DNA of 64,000 bases, from NCBI GenBank assembly GCA_002786715.1, contig PCTW01000016.1, positions 35,976-99,975 of the forward strand. The letters run 5' to 3'. Of the stretch, positions 1 through 8,626 are shown in pieces (positions within the stretch are counted from its first letter, which is position 1; every line of letters begins with the position of its first letter). This DNA comes from Bdellovibrio sp. CG22_combo_CG10-13_8_21_14_all_39_27 (GTDB lineage Bacteria > Bdellovibrionota > Bacteriovoracia > Bacteriovoracales > Bacteriovoracaceae). Both the position numbers and the translations under genes were made by a program. The notes beneath the pieces are model-generated. The model was not told the DNA's origin. It searched no databases and saw only the letters and a list, made by a program, of their open reading frames with translations.

Positions 1-481
1 CATCGAGAACATTCTCTACTCTGACCAGTGAAATTGGATATCCGACCATCGGAACAGAATAAAGATTTTCAGAGATTTTTGTAGCATACGTCATCTCTTG
101 AAACGGAATGAATTCCTTTGGAGCTACTTTATTTAAGATGAGGTACTTGTCAGTAAGTTCATATTTAAAAGTGTACTTGTTATGAGCACGGCCTCTGAAA
201 GGTACGTCTGTAAGAAGGGGGGAAGTTGATTCGTATTTTACAAGTCTCATGTTATCGAGAGAATTTGGAATTTTTGAATCATTTAGCTCAAGTGCTGATG
301 TCACTTGGGTTTTACTCAACTCCTCAGTTGTCATTACATCAAAAGCTTGTCCTTGATATTCGGCAATAGAGAGGAGGTCTGAGCCTTGGCCTTGCCCGAA
401 TTCCTCAGGACGTTGCTTTGTACAGCTCGCAATGAGAGCTGTCATGAGAATGGTCTTGAGAACGATGTTGGTTTTTTTCAT
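1..481 (-). CDS. lipoprotein of unknown function (C-terminus beyond the window)
   Basis: The reverse strand from 481 to the window edge is open (about 160 codons) and starts MKKTNIVLKTILMTALIASC. This is a type II signal peptide with lipobox LIASC, so the protein should be lipidated and exported. The rest is hydrophilic and matches no domain I recognise. The ATG at 481 is preferred over the one at 487 because the AAGGG upstream is better spaced. It lies 12 bases behind the outer-membrane barrel gene, so the two are probably co-transcribed and may act together at the outer membrane. The gene continues off the left edge, so its length is unknown. Confidence 0.75.
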   Translation of the reverse strand, partial: MKKTNIVLKTILMTALIASCTKQRPEEFGQGQGSDLLSIAEYQGQAFDVMTTEELSKTQVTSALELNDSKIPNSLDNMRLVKYESTSPLLTDVPFRGRAHNKYTFKYELTDKYLILNKVAPKEFIPFQEMTYATKISENLYSVPMVGYPISLVRVENVLD

Positions 482-493
482 CTTCATCCCTTT

Positions 494-1291
494 TTAAAAA
501 TTAATGCTCAGAGAGGTATAGATTGTCGATTCTTTCGAATTAAAAAATTCAATGTTATTTGTTACGCCATCATCTTTAAATGTTTTGCCGCCCAATGTGT
601 GTCCCAAACTCATTTCGATATCTTGGGTAATGGCATAGCTAATGGACTGACCTGCTTCAAAGACATCAGGTTTTCTATTATTGTAATAACTAAAGTATTG
701 CGAGTTTGTGACGTAGGTTGAAAAACTCAAATCCTTTGTCAATTGCAAATTTAAGCCTAAGTATTCACTTAGAGAATATTGAGTATTTACTGATCCTGAT
801 CGTGACGTTTCAAACTCGTGAATATTTCTATATCCAGAAATTTTTAAAGTCAGAGAACTTGATTCTATATAGGGTATCGCCAAATTTGAATTTGTTGATA
901 ATCCCAAGTAGATTCTGGTTTTTAATGATTCATCCTTAATTGAATCTTCATTAAGTGGAATATAGCCACGAATATCACTTGATACTGAAGTATCAGAATT
1001 CATATTAAAGAGTTTTTGAGTATGCCCTATAAAGGCATTTGATAAACTCTGCTCACGAGATCCTTGAAGTTCTTTGGATGCAGCGAGGTAAGCGCGAACT
1101 TTTGAATTATTTTGAAATTTATATGCAGGCATGAGTTCAAGGCTCATTTCGAGAACATTTCGTGCTTGGTCAAATGTTTCTAAACTTGATCTCGTCTCTA
1201 CAGATGAGTAAAGTGACCAATTCTTTGACGGCCGCCCAGCAAATGCCAGTGGCGGGATCATCAAAAGTAGCATAAGTGCCCGTATTTTCAT
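494..1291 (-). CDS. outer-membrane beta-barrel protein, unknown function
   Basis: 265 residues with a signal peptide (MKIRALMLLLMIPPLAFA, cleavage near AFA-G). The mature part alternates polar and hydrophobic residues as amphipathic strands do, and it ends in Phe (SLSINF), the usual C-terminal signal for outer-membrane barrel insertion. AAGGA lies 9 bases upstream of the ATG. The lipoprotein gene follows after 12 bases. Diverges from copZ across 119 bases. I recognise no family; porin or structural barrel is inferred from architecture alone. Confidence 0.7.
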   Translation of the reverse strand: MKIRALMLLLMIPPLAFAGRPSKNWSLYSSVETRSSLETFDQARNVLEMSLELMPAYKFQNNSKVRAYLAASKELQGSREQSLSNAFIGHTQKLFNMNSDTSVSSDIRGYIPLNEDSIKDESLKTRIYLGLSTNSNLAIPYIESSSLTLKISGYRNIHEFETSRSGSVNTQYSLSEYLGLNLQLTKDLSFSTYVTNSQYFSYYNNRKPDVFEAGQSISYAITQDIEMSLGHTLGGKTFKDDGVTNNIEFFNSKESTIYTSLSINF

Positions 1292-1410
1292 TAAAAATGT
1301 TCCTTTTTCAAGCGTCTTTAACTTAGATAATGCAGAAAGAATGCCAAAGCCAAAGCCTTGTCAGGAGTCTTTAAAAGGATTAATTTTCAACTCTATATGA
1401 GGAGTTTATT

Positions 1411-1626
1411 ATGAAAAATTATCTATTTAGCGTTGAAGGAATGACCTGTGGTGGTTGTGCTTCGAAAGTCGAAAAAGCTTTAAAGGCCCAAAGCTCTACT
1501 TGTTCTGTCTCTGTTGATTTGGCCCAAAAATTGGTTGAAATAAAAGACATTGATAAAACGGCCATGGAGATTAAATCTGCAATTGAAAATTCGGGCTTTA
1601 AAGTCACGAGCTTCAAAGGATTATAA
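1411..1626 (+). CDS. copZ: copper chaperone, HMA domain (CopZ-like)
   Basis: 71 residues forming a single heavy-metal-associated domain. The Cu(I)-binding loop is GMTCGGC with C13 and C16. Such proteins carry cytosolic Cu(I) to a P1B-type ATPase, and the ATPase gene follows with no gap (stop TAA 1624-1626, next start 1627). GAGGAG lies a few bases upstream of the ATG. The pair forms an ordinary copper-efflux operon. No CueR- or CsoR-type operator was recognised in the 119 bases upstream. Confidence 0.88.
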   Translation: MKNYLFSVEGMTCGGCASKVEKALKAQSSTCSVSVDLAQKLVEIKDIDKTAMEIKSAIENSGFKVTSFKGL

Positions 1627-3786
1627 TTGTCGCTTAAAAAAACAGTTGGCATCAAGGGAATGACTTGTGCTGCCTGCGCCAACATTATTGAATCTCAATT
1701 AAGTAAGATTGATCACGTTGAACAAGTTAATGTCAGTTTTGCTACTGAGCAAGCAACTATACAATCTGATCTTGAAATGAGCGACGCTCAGATTAATGAG
1801 CATCTCAATAAGCTGGGTTATTCAATTCGTCCGATCGGAAGTGCATCCCGTGAAGATTTGAGTTTTCTCAATCAGCATAAATTAATATTGGCCCTTTTTG
1901 TTTCTCTTTTTCTTATGATTTTTCATATGTCACCGCTCGGTCATTACATTGGGCACAAGAGCAATCAATGGGTCCAAATGATTTTGGCCTCAGTCGTGAT
2001 GGCTTTTTCTGGGAGAACATTTATTAAGGGTTTTTGGCAGTTTTTATTAACTGGTAAATCGACCATGAATACTCTAGTCGGCCTTGGCATTATATCGGCT
2101 TATATTCATGGCTTCATTGTGATTTTGAGCAATTCAAATGACCCCATATATTTTGAAGCAGCTGCAATGATTGTTGCACTTATTCTGTTCGGGAAATGGT
2201 TAGAAGAAAAGGCCAAGCGAAATGTGAATAGTGAACTTCAAGCTCTCATGGACATAAGTGCGAGCACTGCAATGCTTTTCAATCAAGAAAATGAACTGAT
2301 AGAGGTTGATGCTCGAAGTATTGAAGTCGGTCAGAAGGTTCAAGTGCGTACAGGTGAGAGAGCTTCTGTTGACGGTACCATCGTTAAGGGGCAAGTCTTA
2401 GTTGATTCATCAGCAATCAATGGTGAGGCCATGCCTACAAGTTTAAAAGAAGGCGACCAATTGCTAGCAGGAATGCTTGTTTTAGAAGGCATAGCTGTTT
2501 CAGTTGCAACAAAAGATGGTAAATCGAGTGAGCTTCAAAAGGCCTTAGATATAATTCTGAGTTCACAGTCAAGTAGACCGAAAATTCAAGTCCTCTGTGA
2601 TCAAATTTCAAACGTATTCGTCCCTATCGTTATTGTTATTTCCTCATTAACTTTTATTTATTGGTTTTTCGTCTCTGATATAGGCAGCCTTAGTCTCGCA
2701 GTTAATAATGCAATATCAGTATTAGTTATAGCTTGCCCTTGTGCGCTTGGATTAGCGACTCCAACGGCAGTCATGGTTGGGAGTTCTGTGCTCGCGCAGA
2801 GAGGTTTGTGGTGTACTGATACCTCGGCAATGGAGCGTGCAGAAAAAATTACGGATGTTGTTTTTGATAAAACGGGTACTTTGTCACAAGGTAAACCACA
2901 GGTTTCTATTTATAAAAAATTAGCAAATAATCACTCGACCGACGCCATGGCCTATTCAATGGCAAGTTTTTCAAATCATCCTCTATCAATTTCGATTGCC
3001 AAATCTTTTACTCAGTCAAAGCTTTCATTCCTAGACCTCGAAAGTTTTGAAGAGATATCTGGAAAGGGGATAATTGCTACCTATGAAGGCGAAAAATGGT
3101 ATTTAGGATCACTTAAGTTTATGCAAGATAATGGATTCGATATTTCAATGGTACCAGATTCTGAATCCACAATTGTCGCTATTGCTTCCAAAAATGTTAT
3201 CGAAGGTCTATTTACGATAGAGGATCCGATCAAAGAAAATGCAAAAGAACTTATATCTTATCTTCATTCTAAAGGTAAGACTCTTCATCTCGTTTCTGGT
3301 GATCGTCAAATAGTGGTAGATCGCTTTGCAGATCGTTTAAATATTTCTCATCGATCAGGAGATGTTCTTCCTACAGACAAGGCCCGCTATATTCAAGATC
3401 TGGAAAAAAAGGGAAAGAAAGTTTTAATGATAGGTGATGGATTGAACGATGCGGCCGCTATGTCGCAAGCCACTTTAAGTATGGCAATGGATGAGGGAAT
3501 TGATGCTGCGAAGGCCGTAGGGCACGTCATTATTAAAGGTGCTGATCTTCATCGTATTGTTCTTTTCTTTGAAATGGCGAAAAAAATTATGAGTGGAATT
3601 CGCTCGAATCTCTTTTTATCTTTTATCTTCAATGTCGTTGGTATACCGCTTGCCGCAGGACTTTTTTATCATTGGTTAAAGTTCTTCCTTCCTCCTAATT
3701 ATGCCAGCATTGCGATGGGGAGTAGTTCTCTCTCTGTACTTTTGAACGCATTACGTTTAAAGCACAGCTTAAAGCAGATTCATTAA
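1627..3786 (+). CDS. copA: Cu(I)-exporting P1B-type ATPase
   Basis: 719 residues. An N-terminal HMA domain has GMTCAAC (C14, C17), followed by transmembrane segments, the P1B membrane motif CPC (370-372) within CPCALGLATP, the phosphorylation site DKTGT (D414) and the hinge motif GDGLND (603-608). It uses ATP to export Cu(I) from the cytoplasm. The start is TTG directly after the copZ stop; the AAAGGA at the end of copZ serves as ribosome binding site, so translation of the two genes is probably coupled. Size and single HMA domain are usual for bacterial CopA. The last 18 bases overlap the convergent deacetylase gene. Confidence 0.93.
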   Translation: MSLKKTVGIKGMTCAACANIIESQLSKIDHVEQVNVSFATEQATIQSDLEMSDAQINEHLNKLGYSIRPIGSASREDLSFLNQHKLILALFVSLFLMIFHMSPLGHYIGHKSNQWVQMILASVVMAFSGRTFIKGFWQFLLTGKSTMNTLVGLGIISAYIHGFIVILSNSNDPIYFEAAAMIVALILFGKWLEEKAKRNVNSELQALMDISASTAMLFNQENELIEVDARSIEVGQKVQVRTGERASVDGTIVKGQVLVDSSAINGEAMPTSLKEGDQLLAGMLVLEGIAVSVATKDGKSSELQKALDIILSSQSSRPKIQVLCDQISNVFVPIVIVISSLTFIYWFFVSDIGSLSLAVNNAISVLVIACPCALGLATPTAVMVGSSVLAQRGLWCTDTSAMERAEKITDVVFDKTGTLSQGKPQVSIYKKLANNHSTDAMAYSMASFSNHPLSISIAKSFTQSKLSFLDLESFEEISGKGIIATYEGEKWYLGSLKFMQDNGFDISMVPDSESTIVAIASKNVIEGLFTIEDPIKENAKELISYLHSKGKTLHLVSGDRQIVVDRFADRLNISHRSGDVLPTDKARYIQDLEKKGKKVLMIGDGLNDAAAMSQATLSMAMDEGIDAAKAVGHVIIKGADLHRIVLFFEMAKKIMSGIRSNLFLSFIFNVVGIPLAAGLFYHWLKFFLPPNYASIAMGSSSLSVLLNALRLKHSLKQIH

Positions 3787-4716
3787 TTTTTTGTGAAGTA
3801 GCTTTGCCTCTCTATAGGTATTGCAATGGGCAGTGATCGTATCTTCAATCGGATCGCTATACCCACCACCAAGCGCAATCGCAATTGGGGTTCTTGATTG
3901 ATAGGCAAAGTTAAATACTTTTCGGTCTCGTAATCTTAGACCTTCAAGGCTTAGGTCGAGTTTTCCAAAACGGTCATTTTTGAGAGGGTCAACTCCTGCT
4001 TGATAGAGAATAAGATCAAATTTCATTTTTGCGACTTGATTCAATGTTTCATCTAAGGAGTGATGATAGATTTCATCATTACAATGATCAGGTAGGTCCA
4101 CATCTAAATGGCCTGATATCTTTCGAAAGGGATAATTATTTTTTCCATGCATGCTGCAAATAAAAATATCTTTTGATTGATTCAAGATGGAAGAATTGCC
4201 GTTTCCTTGATGAACGTCGAGATCCAATATCAAAGCCGATTTGATTTTTCTTTGATGAATGAGCCAAGTTGAAGCAATGGCAAAATCGTTAAAAACACAA
4301 AAGCCTTCCCCTTTATCACGATGGGCATGGTGTGTTCCACCTGATAAATTACCAGAGACTCCATGATTCAATGCTTCAGAACATGCTGCAATGAACCCCC
4401 CGACGCTTGCTCGTGAACGTAAAATAATTCGCTCAGACCAAGGGAAGCCAATTTCTTTCATGGCCTTTGCTTCAATTGATCCGTTCTCGATGGAGTCGTA
4501 ATATTGTTCTGAATGGACTAACAGTATTTGCTCTCGAGAAGCAAGCGGGGCAGGAAAAAGTTCTTCTGCAGAAATGATGTTTTGCTCTAGTAATTTTAAA
4601 CGGAGGTTGCGATATTTCTCCATAGGGAATCGATGTTGGTTCGGCAAGAATAATGAAAATTGATCAGAATAATAGACTTTCAAATTCGATTTAATAGAGT
4701 CTTGATAATTTATCAC
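3769..4716 (-). CDS. histone deacetylase family protein (AcuC/HdaH type)
   Basis: 315 residues with hallmarks of the zinc-dependent deacetylase superfamily: GGTHHA (126-131, paired active-site His), DLDVHQGNG (165-173, zinc ligands D167 and H169) and a later QAGVDP whose Asp is the third ligand. Bacterial members remove acetyl or other acyl groups from lysines, acetylpolyamines or small metabolites; the substrate cannot be told from sequence. It overlaps the upstream carboxypeptidase gene by 26 bases, so it is translated from the same mRNA. Its 3' end overlaps copA convergently. Confidence 0.85.
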   Translation of the reverse strand: MINYQDSIKSNLKVYYSDQFSLFLPNQHRFPMEKYRNLRLKLLEQNIISAEELFPAPLASREQILLVHSEQYYDSIENGSIEAKAMKEIGFPWSERIILRSRASVGGFIAACSEALNHGVSGNLSGGTHHAHRDKGEGFCVFNDFAIASTWLIHQRKIKSALILDLDVHQGNGNSSILNQSKDIFICSMHGKNNYPFRKISGHLDVDLPDHCNDEIYHHSLDETLNQVAKMKFDLILYQAGVDPLKNDRFGKLDLSLEGLRLRDRKVFNFAYQSRTPIAIALGGGYSDPIEDTITAHCNTYREAKLLHKKLMNLL

Positions 4717-5377
4717 TACTCATCAAGGCTTTGAGCGCTTTTTCATTTTCTTCCCAAATTTCTTTCAGAGTTAAATCTTCTGTCAAGACAGGGAATTCCA
4801 GTGTTAAGACTGGGCATTTGTATTTTTCTGGCGCGTAGTCGCCCAATGAGCCAGGGGTTGGATGCCCTTTAATATCATCGATAATAGGATAATTATTGTG
4901 TTCAAACATGATTTCTGCAAACTCTCTGCAGTCACCATTGATATTGAGCATCGGCTTCCATGAGTGAAAGCTAACAATGAAGCTTGGATTGTATTTCTGA
5001 AAGAGTTTTTCGAGATAAAGATTTTCTGGTTCAGAAAAAGGTTTAGTGCCTGGAAAGTATTTTGCTTCTCTCGCTTCAGACGTCCAAGATTTTGCGCCTA
5101 AATTGCGATTTAGATCGACACCGTGAGAATTGGTTCTGGTTCCTGCGCGATAGCCATCAATGTTAAGAATAGGAACCACGACTAATGGTAACTGTGCTAG
5201 GTCATCATCTTTCTTCAACCAATCAAATAATTGTTGTAAGCAAAAAACGCCTTCGACTTCATCACCGTGAACGCCAGCAAGTAAATATATCCAATTGTTT
5301 GATTTAGATTCGCTTCTAAAGGCTGCAATCTCTGATCCCTCAACTGTTGTTCCATGCTTTATTTCAATGAAGTTCAT
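4691..5377 (-). CDS. M14-family zinc carboxypeptidase (murein peptide amidase-like)
   Basis: 228 residues. The M14 zinc site is visible as HGDE (H37, E40) with the third ligand H138 in SFHSW; DLNRN (89-93) is the substrate-binding Asn-Arg pair and E194 in TLEFP is the likely catalytic Glu. No signal peptide, so it is cytoplasmic. This short form resembles MpaA-type enzymes that trim murein peptides during cell-wall recycling, which would suit a predator digesting peptidoglycan. That specific role is inference. Middle gene of a three-gene unit, 8 bases after the pterin enzyme gene. Confidence 0.75.
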   Translation of the reverse strand: MNFIEIKHGTTVEGSEIAAFRSESKSNNWIYLLAGVHGDEVEGVFCLQQLFDWLKKDDDLAQLPLVVVPILNIDGYRAGTRTNSHGVDLNRNLGAKSWTSEAREAKYFPGTKPFSEPENLYLEKLFQKYNPSFIVSFHSWKPMLNINGDCREFAEIMFEHNNYPIIDDIKGHPTPGSLGDYAPEKYKCPVLTLEFPVLTEDLTLKEIWEENEKALKALMSSDKLSRLY

Positions 5378-5385
5378 AATTTTTC

Positions 5386-5916
5386 CTATTCAATCCAGAC
5401 TGAGGCACATTGTCCTGGAGTCTCTTCAATTGTCACTTTTAATTTCTTAAAACAATAATTGAATTTATTTTTAATTCTTAATTTTAGTTCAGTTCCGAAA
5501 TATATGGCCAGTCGTTCAACGGAGGTGTTTAGAACAGGAAGAAGATAGACATCACCTTGAGGGAATGACATTGTCGAGCCGTCAGGTATTTGAAGAAATA
5601 CCTGAGAGTCTTTTGTCTCAATTTTCAGTTGAGGATGAAGCTTCGGAATGAGAAGATGGTGATCTAGCTCTTGGCAGATTTCTCTAATCACTGGTTTAAT
5701 ATCTAAAAAATCAAAGACCATATCATTGTTTAAATTTGAGTTTTCGCCTTCGATTTCAACGCGATAGTTATGACCATGGAGTGTTTCTCGTGTTCCGTTT
5801 TCAAACAACATGAAATGAGCGCAAGCAAAATTAAAATTTTGTTTGTAAACGTGAATTGAGTATGGCGCAAGATCCAAGACTAAGCTCCTCATCTTTGAAG
5901 ACGCATTTTTTAACAC
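5386..5916 (-). CDS. 6-pyruvoyltetrahydropterin synthase/QueD superfamily, PTPS-III-like
   Basis: 176 residues of the COG0720 fold. Zinc ligands are H34 in CAHF and H47/H49 in LHGHNY. The Cys that precedes HGH in QueD (CxxxHGH) is missing; instead a Glu stands in E44-T-L-H-G-H, the ExxHGH pattern reported for PTPS-III enzymes, which make 6-hydroxymethyldihydropterin for folate and bypass FolB. A folate role is therefore more likely than queuosine synthesis, but it is inferred. The start is GTG with AGGGG seven bases upstream; an in-frame ATG eight codons later is the alternative. First gene of a minus-strand unit with the M14 and deacetylase genes. Confidence 0.75.
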   Translation of the reverse strand: MLKNASSKMRSLVLDLAPYSIHVYKQNFNFACAHFMLFENGTRETLHGHNYRVEIEGENSNLNNDMVFDFLDIKPVIREICQELDHHLLIPKLHPQLKIETKDSQVFLQIPDGSTMSFPQGDVYLLPVLNTSVERLAIYFGTELKLRIKNKFNYCFKKLKVTIEETPGQCASVWIE

Positions 5917-5954
5917 GATCCATCCCCTGTGAAAAGAATTTGTGAGAGACTTGG

Positions 5955-5983
5955 TTGAGTGTTTAGGTGATAATAGGTATTAT
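5955..5983 (+). promoter_or_regulatory. candidate sigma70-type promoter for tyrS
   Basis: TTGAGT (5955-5960) and TATTAT (5978-5983) are separated by 17 bases and lie about 35 bases before the tyrS ATG. Found by eye only. Confidence 0.35.
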
Positions 5984-6018
5984 GCCCAAATCATTGAAAT
6001 CGGCCCATTGAGGAAATT

Positions 6019-7284
6019 ATGCAAGACTCCATTCAACAAACTTTAAATGAGTTAAGAAAGAAATACGACGATAAGGTGGTCGGAGAAGCCCATATTCAGT
6101 TTGAACAACTACGATTTGGAGTGAGTGAAATCACCCCAGATGTTGAACTTCTTCAAATGCTTGCGTATTCAATCCACAATAAAAAACCTTTAAGAGTCAA
6201 ATGTGGAATTGATCCAACGGGCTCGGATATTCATCTTGGTCATCTTGTTCCTTTTAGGAAGATGCGTCAATTTCAAGATCTTGGTCATATTGGTGTGGTT
6301 ATCATTGGTGACTATACCGCTTCAATTGGAGATCCCACTGGTTTAAATGAGGCCCGACAAGCGCTAGATCCTGAAACGATCAAACTTAATGCAAGAACTT
6401 ATATGGATCAAGTCTATACAGTGGTAGATCGCGATCGTACTGAAGTTTGTTTTCAATCTGAATGGTTTAATGATGTCACATTGAGAGATGTTATCCAATG
6501 GGCCGGTCAAACGACAGTCGCGAAGCTTCTTTCTCATGATACTTTTATGAAGCGAATTGAGAGTGGGAATACGCTGTCTCTCCATGAACTTTTCTATCCT
6601 ATTTTGCAAGGTATAGATTCCGTTTACATAAAGGCTGATGTTGAACTCGGGGGCAGTGATCAAAAGTTTAATGTCCTTATGGGGCGCGATTATCAACGTC
6701 ATCGCAATATGCGTCCGCAGGTTGCAGTTCTGTTGCCAATTGTAACTGGAACTTGCGGAACGAAAAAAATGAGCAAGTCTCTTGGAAATTATATCGCTAT
6801 TAATGATCAGCCTTTTGATAAGTTTGGAAAAATCATGAGTATTCCAGATCGACTTATGGGAGAGTATTTTCAATATTTAACAGATATTACTCCTGCCGAG
6901 TTTGAACAAATTACCGCTGGTCTTGATAAAGGTGTACTGCATCCCAATGAAACCAAAAAAGATCTTGCCCAAAGAATCGTGACATTCTTTCATGGAGAAG
7001 ATGTTGGCCGTGAAATGCGTACACAGTTTGAAAATGTTTTTAAAAAGGGTGAGGTTCCTGAGGATACCCCAACTTATTCTTGTGCATCTGAAGACTCTTT
7101 AATTAATGTTTTGGTAAGCTTAGGTCTTATTGATTCTAAGAAAGAAGTGAGAAGATTACTTCAGCAAAATGCTATTGGATTTGTTGATGGAGATAAGATT
7201 ACAGATGAATCTTTCGTGATAAATTCTTCAAGTGCTGGCAAAGTTATTAAGATTGGAAAACGTAAATTTTTGCGGATTGAATAA
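6019..7284 (+). CDS. tyrS: tyrosyl-tRNA synthetase
   Basis: 421 residues. A class I synthetase with HLGH (72-75, the HIGH motif), KMSKS (250-254) and a C-terminal S4-like RNA-binding domain from about residue 350. It attaches tyrosine to tRNA-Tyr in the cytoplasm. Length and motif spacing match the bacterial TyrS branch with the canonical KMSKS. GAGGAAA precedes the ATG. rnhA starts inside its stop codon (TAATG), so tyrS, rnhA and the following lipoprotein gene form one unit. Confidence 0.95.
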   Translation: MQDSIQQTLNELRKKYDDKVVGEAHIQFEQLRFGVSEITPDVELLQMLAYSIHNKKPLRVKCGIDPTGSDIHLGHLVPFRKMRQFQDLGHIGVVIIGDYTASIGDPTGLNEARQALDPETIKLNARTYMDQVYTVVDRDRTEVCFQSEWFNDVTLRDVIQWAGQTTVAKLLSHDTFMKRIESGNTLSLHELFYPILQGIDSVYIKADVELGGSDQKFNVLMGRDYQRHRNMRPQVAVLLPIVTGTCGTKKMSKSLGNYIAINDQPFDKFGKIMSIPDRLMGEYFQYLTDITPAEFEQITAGLDKGVLHPNETKKDLAQRIVTFFHGEDVGREMRTQFENVFKKGEVPEDTPTYSCASEDSLINVLVSLGLIDSKKEVRRLLQQNAIGFVDGDKITDESFVINSSSAGKVIKIGKRKFLRIE

Positions 7285-7940
7285 TGACTAAAAAGAGATT
7301 GGAAAATGCTTTTAAATTATTGAGATCTCTCTTAAGAGACGATAGTGATGCTTTAAATTTGATTGATCAAGTTGAAGAACGCGCTCAAAATGTTGAGTTT
7401 AAAACCAATGAAACTGAGTCAAGTGCCGGTGGCCATTATCCTGTGCCCCATGAAATTGTCAAAAATGAACTGGCCGTTGCTATTTTTAGTGATGGCGCTT
7501 GTCGGGGAAATCCTGGAGTTGGTGCCTGGGCCTGTATGGCGCAAAATGCAGCAGGAGAAATCCTCTTTGAGTCTTCTGGTGTCGATGCTAATACCACCAA
7601 TAATAGAATGGAGCTTGAGGGCGTTATCAGTGGATTAAAATATTTAATTGATGAACGTGGCGGAATTTCTCAAACAGGCAAATTAGAAGTTCACGTCTAT
7701 ACAGATTCACGATATATCGTCGATGGCATGAATCAGTGGCTTCAGGGCTGGAAGCAACGAGGCTGGCGCAAGGCCGATAACAAAGTTCCAGAAAATTTAG
7801 AATATTGGAAACGGCTAGATGAGATTACATCTTTCTATTGGTCTGTCGGATTTCACTGGGTGAGAGGTCATAGTGGTCATCCTCAAAATGAGCATTGTGA
7901 TCGTTTATGCAATCAGGCCATTGATGAGGCGAGACTGTGA
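7284..7940 (+). CDS. rnhA: ribonuclease HI with N-terminal extension
   Basis: 218 residues. The RNase HI domain starts near residue 63 with catalytic D70 (FSDGACRGNPG), E110 (NRMELEG), D141 (TDSRY) and D206 (NEHCDRLCN), all present. It cleaves RNA in RNA-DNA hybrids. The first ~60 residues are an extra hydrophilic, helical segment that is neither the usual hybrid-binding domain nor a signal peptide. It overlaps tyrS by one base, and the next gene's GTG overlaps its stop (GTGA). Confidence 0.92.
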   Translation: MTKKRLENAFKLLRSLLRDDSDALNLIDQVEERAQNVEFKTNETESSAGGHYPVPHEIVKNELAVAIFSDGACRGNPGVGAWACMAQNAAGEILFESSGVDANTTNNRMELEGVISGLKYLIDERGGISQTGKLEVHVYTDSRYIVDGMNQWLQGWKQRGWRKADNKVPENLEYWKRLDEITSFYWSVGFHWVRGHSGHPQNEHCDRLCNQAIDEARL

Positions 7941-8542
7941 AGTTAACTTTTGTTTTTTTTCTCATTTTCTTGTTTTCTTGCAGTCATCAGACTGTAAAAT
8001 TCAACTATGTTCCTCCTCAAAAAAATCAAGTACAAAGGGAAATCAAGCGCGACTTCATGGAGATTGAAGACTCGTTAAAAATTGCTCAATTAAAATTGAA
8101 ACAATTTTCAAAGCATCACAACAGCAATACCAAGTATGTTGTTATATCTCTTAATGATTTAGTTTGGAGTGAGAACAGTGAAATTTGGTCGATTCGTCCT
8201 GAGTTTCAGTCTTTCATCAAACAGGTAATTAAAAATAAAAATTTAAAGCTAGTTATTTTAAAAGATCATTCGAAAAAAGATTCTCGCTTGATTATTAAAA
8301 ACTTATTCTTAGAATATGGCATCAGCTCCAATGATGTAGAGTTTTTAAGTGAACGAGAAATTGCAAAAAGTTCGGAGATTACTATGTCGAGTATGTTGAT
8401 GTTCCTGGGAAGTCAGCGAAATGCGATGGCCTCTTTCGAAAGTCTCAGCGATTCACCGCTGCTAGTTTACCAACTCAAAAACATTCATATTTTGTTACCA
8501 GAATTGAATACAGCTGTGACACAAACCGCAAAAAACGACTAA
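7937..8542 (+). CDS. lipoprotein with a degenerate HAD-like segment
   Basis: 201 residues, GTG start overlapping the rnhA stop. The lipobox FLFSC (Cys15) marks an exported lipoprotein. Residues ~66-140 (YVVISLNDLVWS through LVILKDHSKKD) resemble the first strands of a HAD-superfamily acid phosphatase, but the nucleophile position, normally D in DxD, reads S-L-N-D. If the resemblance is real, the protein is probably not a phosphatase. The HAD relation is weak and made by eye. The linkage to tyrS/rnhA looks like operon packing rather than a functional link. Confidence 0.6.
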   Translation: MKLTFVFFLIFLFSCSHQTVKFNYVPPQKNQVQREIKRDFMEIEDSLKIAQLKLKQFSKHHNSNTKYVVISLNDLVWSENSEIWSIRPEFQSFIKQVIKNKNLKLVILKDHSKKDSRLIIKNLFLEYGISSNDVEFLSEREIAKSSEITMSSMLMFLGSQRNAMASFESLSDSPLLVYQLKNIHILLPELNTAVTQTAKND

Positions 8543-8557
8543 ATTTGTTATTTGAAG

Positions 8558-8586
8558 TTGTCAAAATTTCTAAGCTAACGTAACCT
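8558..8586 (+). promoter_or_regulatory. candidate promoter for the FKBP lipoprotein gene
   Basis: TTGTCA (8558-8563) and TAACCT (8581-8586) with a 17-base spacer, about 40 bases before the ATG. The -10 is a poor match; a TATACT a little further down is an alternative without a clear -35. Confidence 0.25.
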
Positions 8587-8626
8587 CTTAATTAATTATA
8601 CTTTTCATTACTTCAAAGGATGAATC

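Noticed and set aside
386-721. 111-residue plus-strand ORF
   Set aside because: It lies across the ends of the lipoprotein and barrel genes on the other strand, starts without a ribosome binding site and has no domain; a shadow frame.
6364-6873. 169-residue minus-strand ORF inside tyrS
   Set aside because: Entirely antisense to conserved tyrS sequence, including the KMSKS region; a shadow frame.
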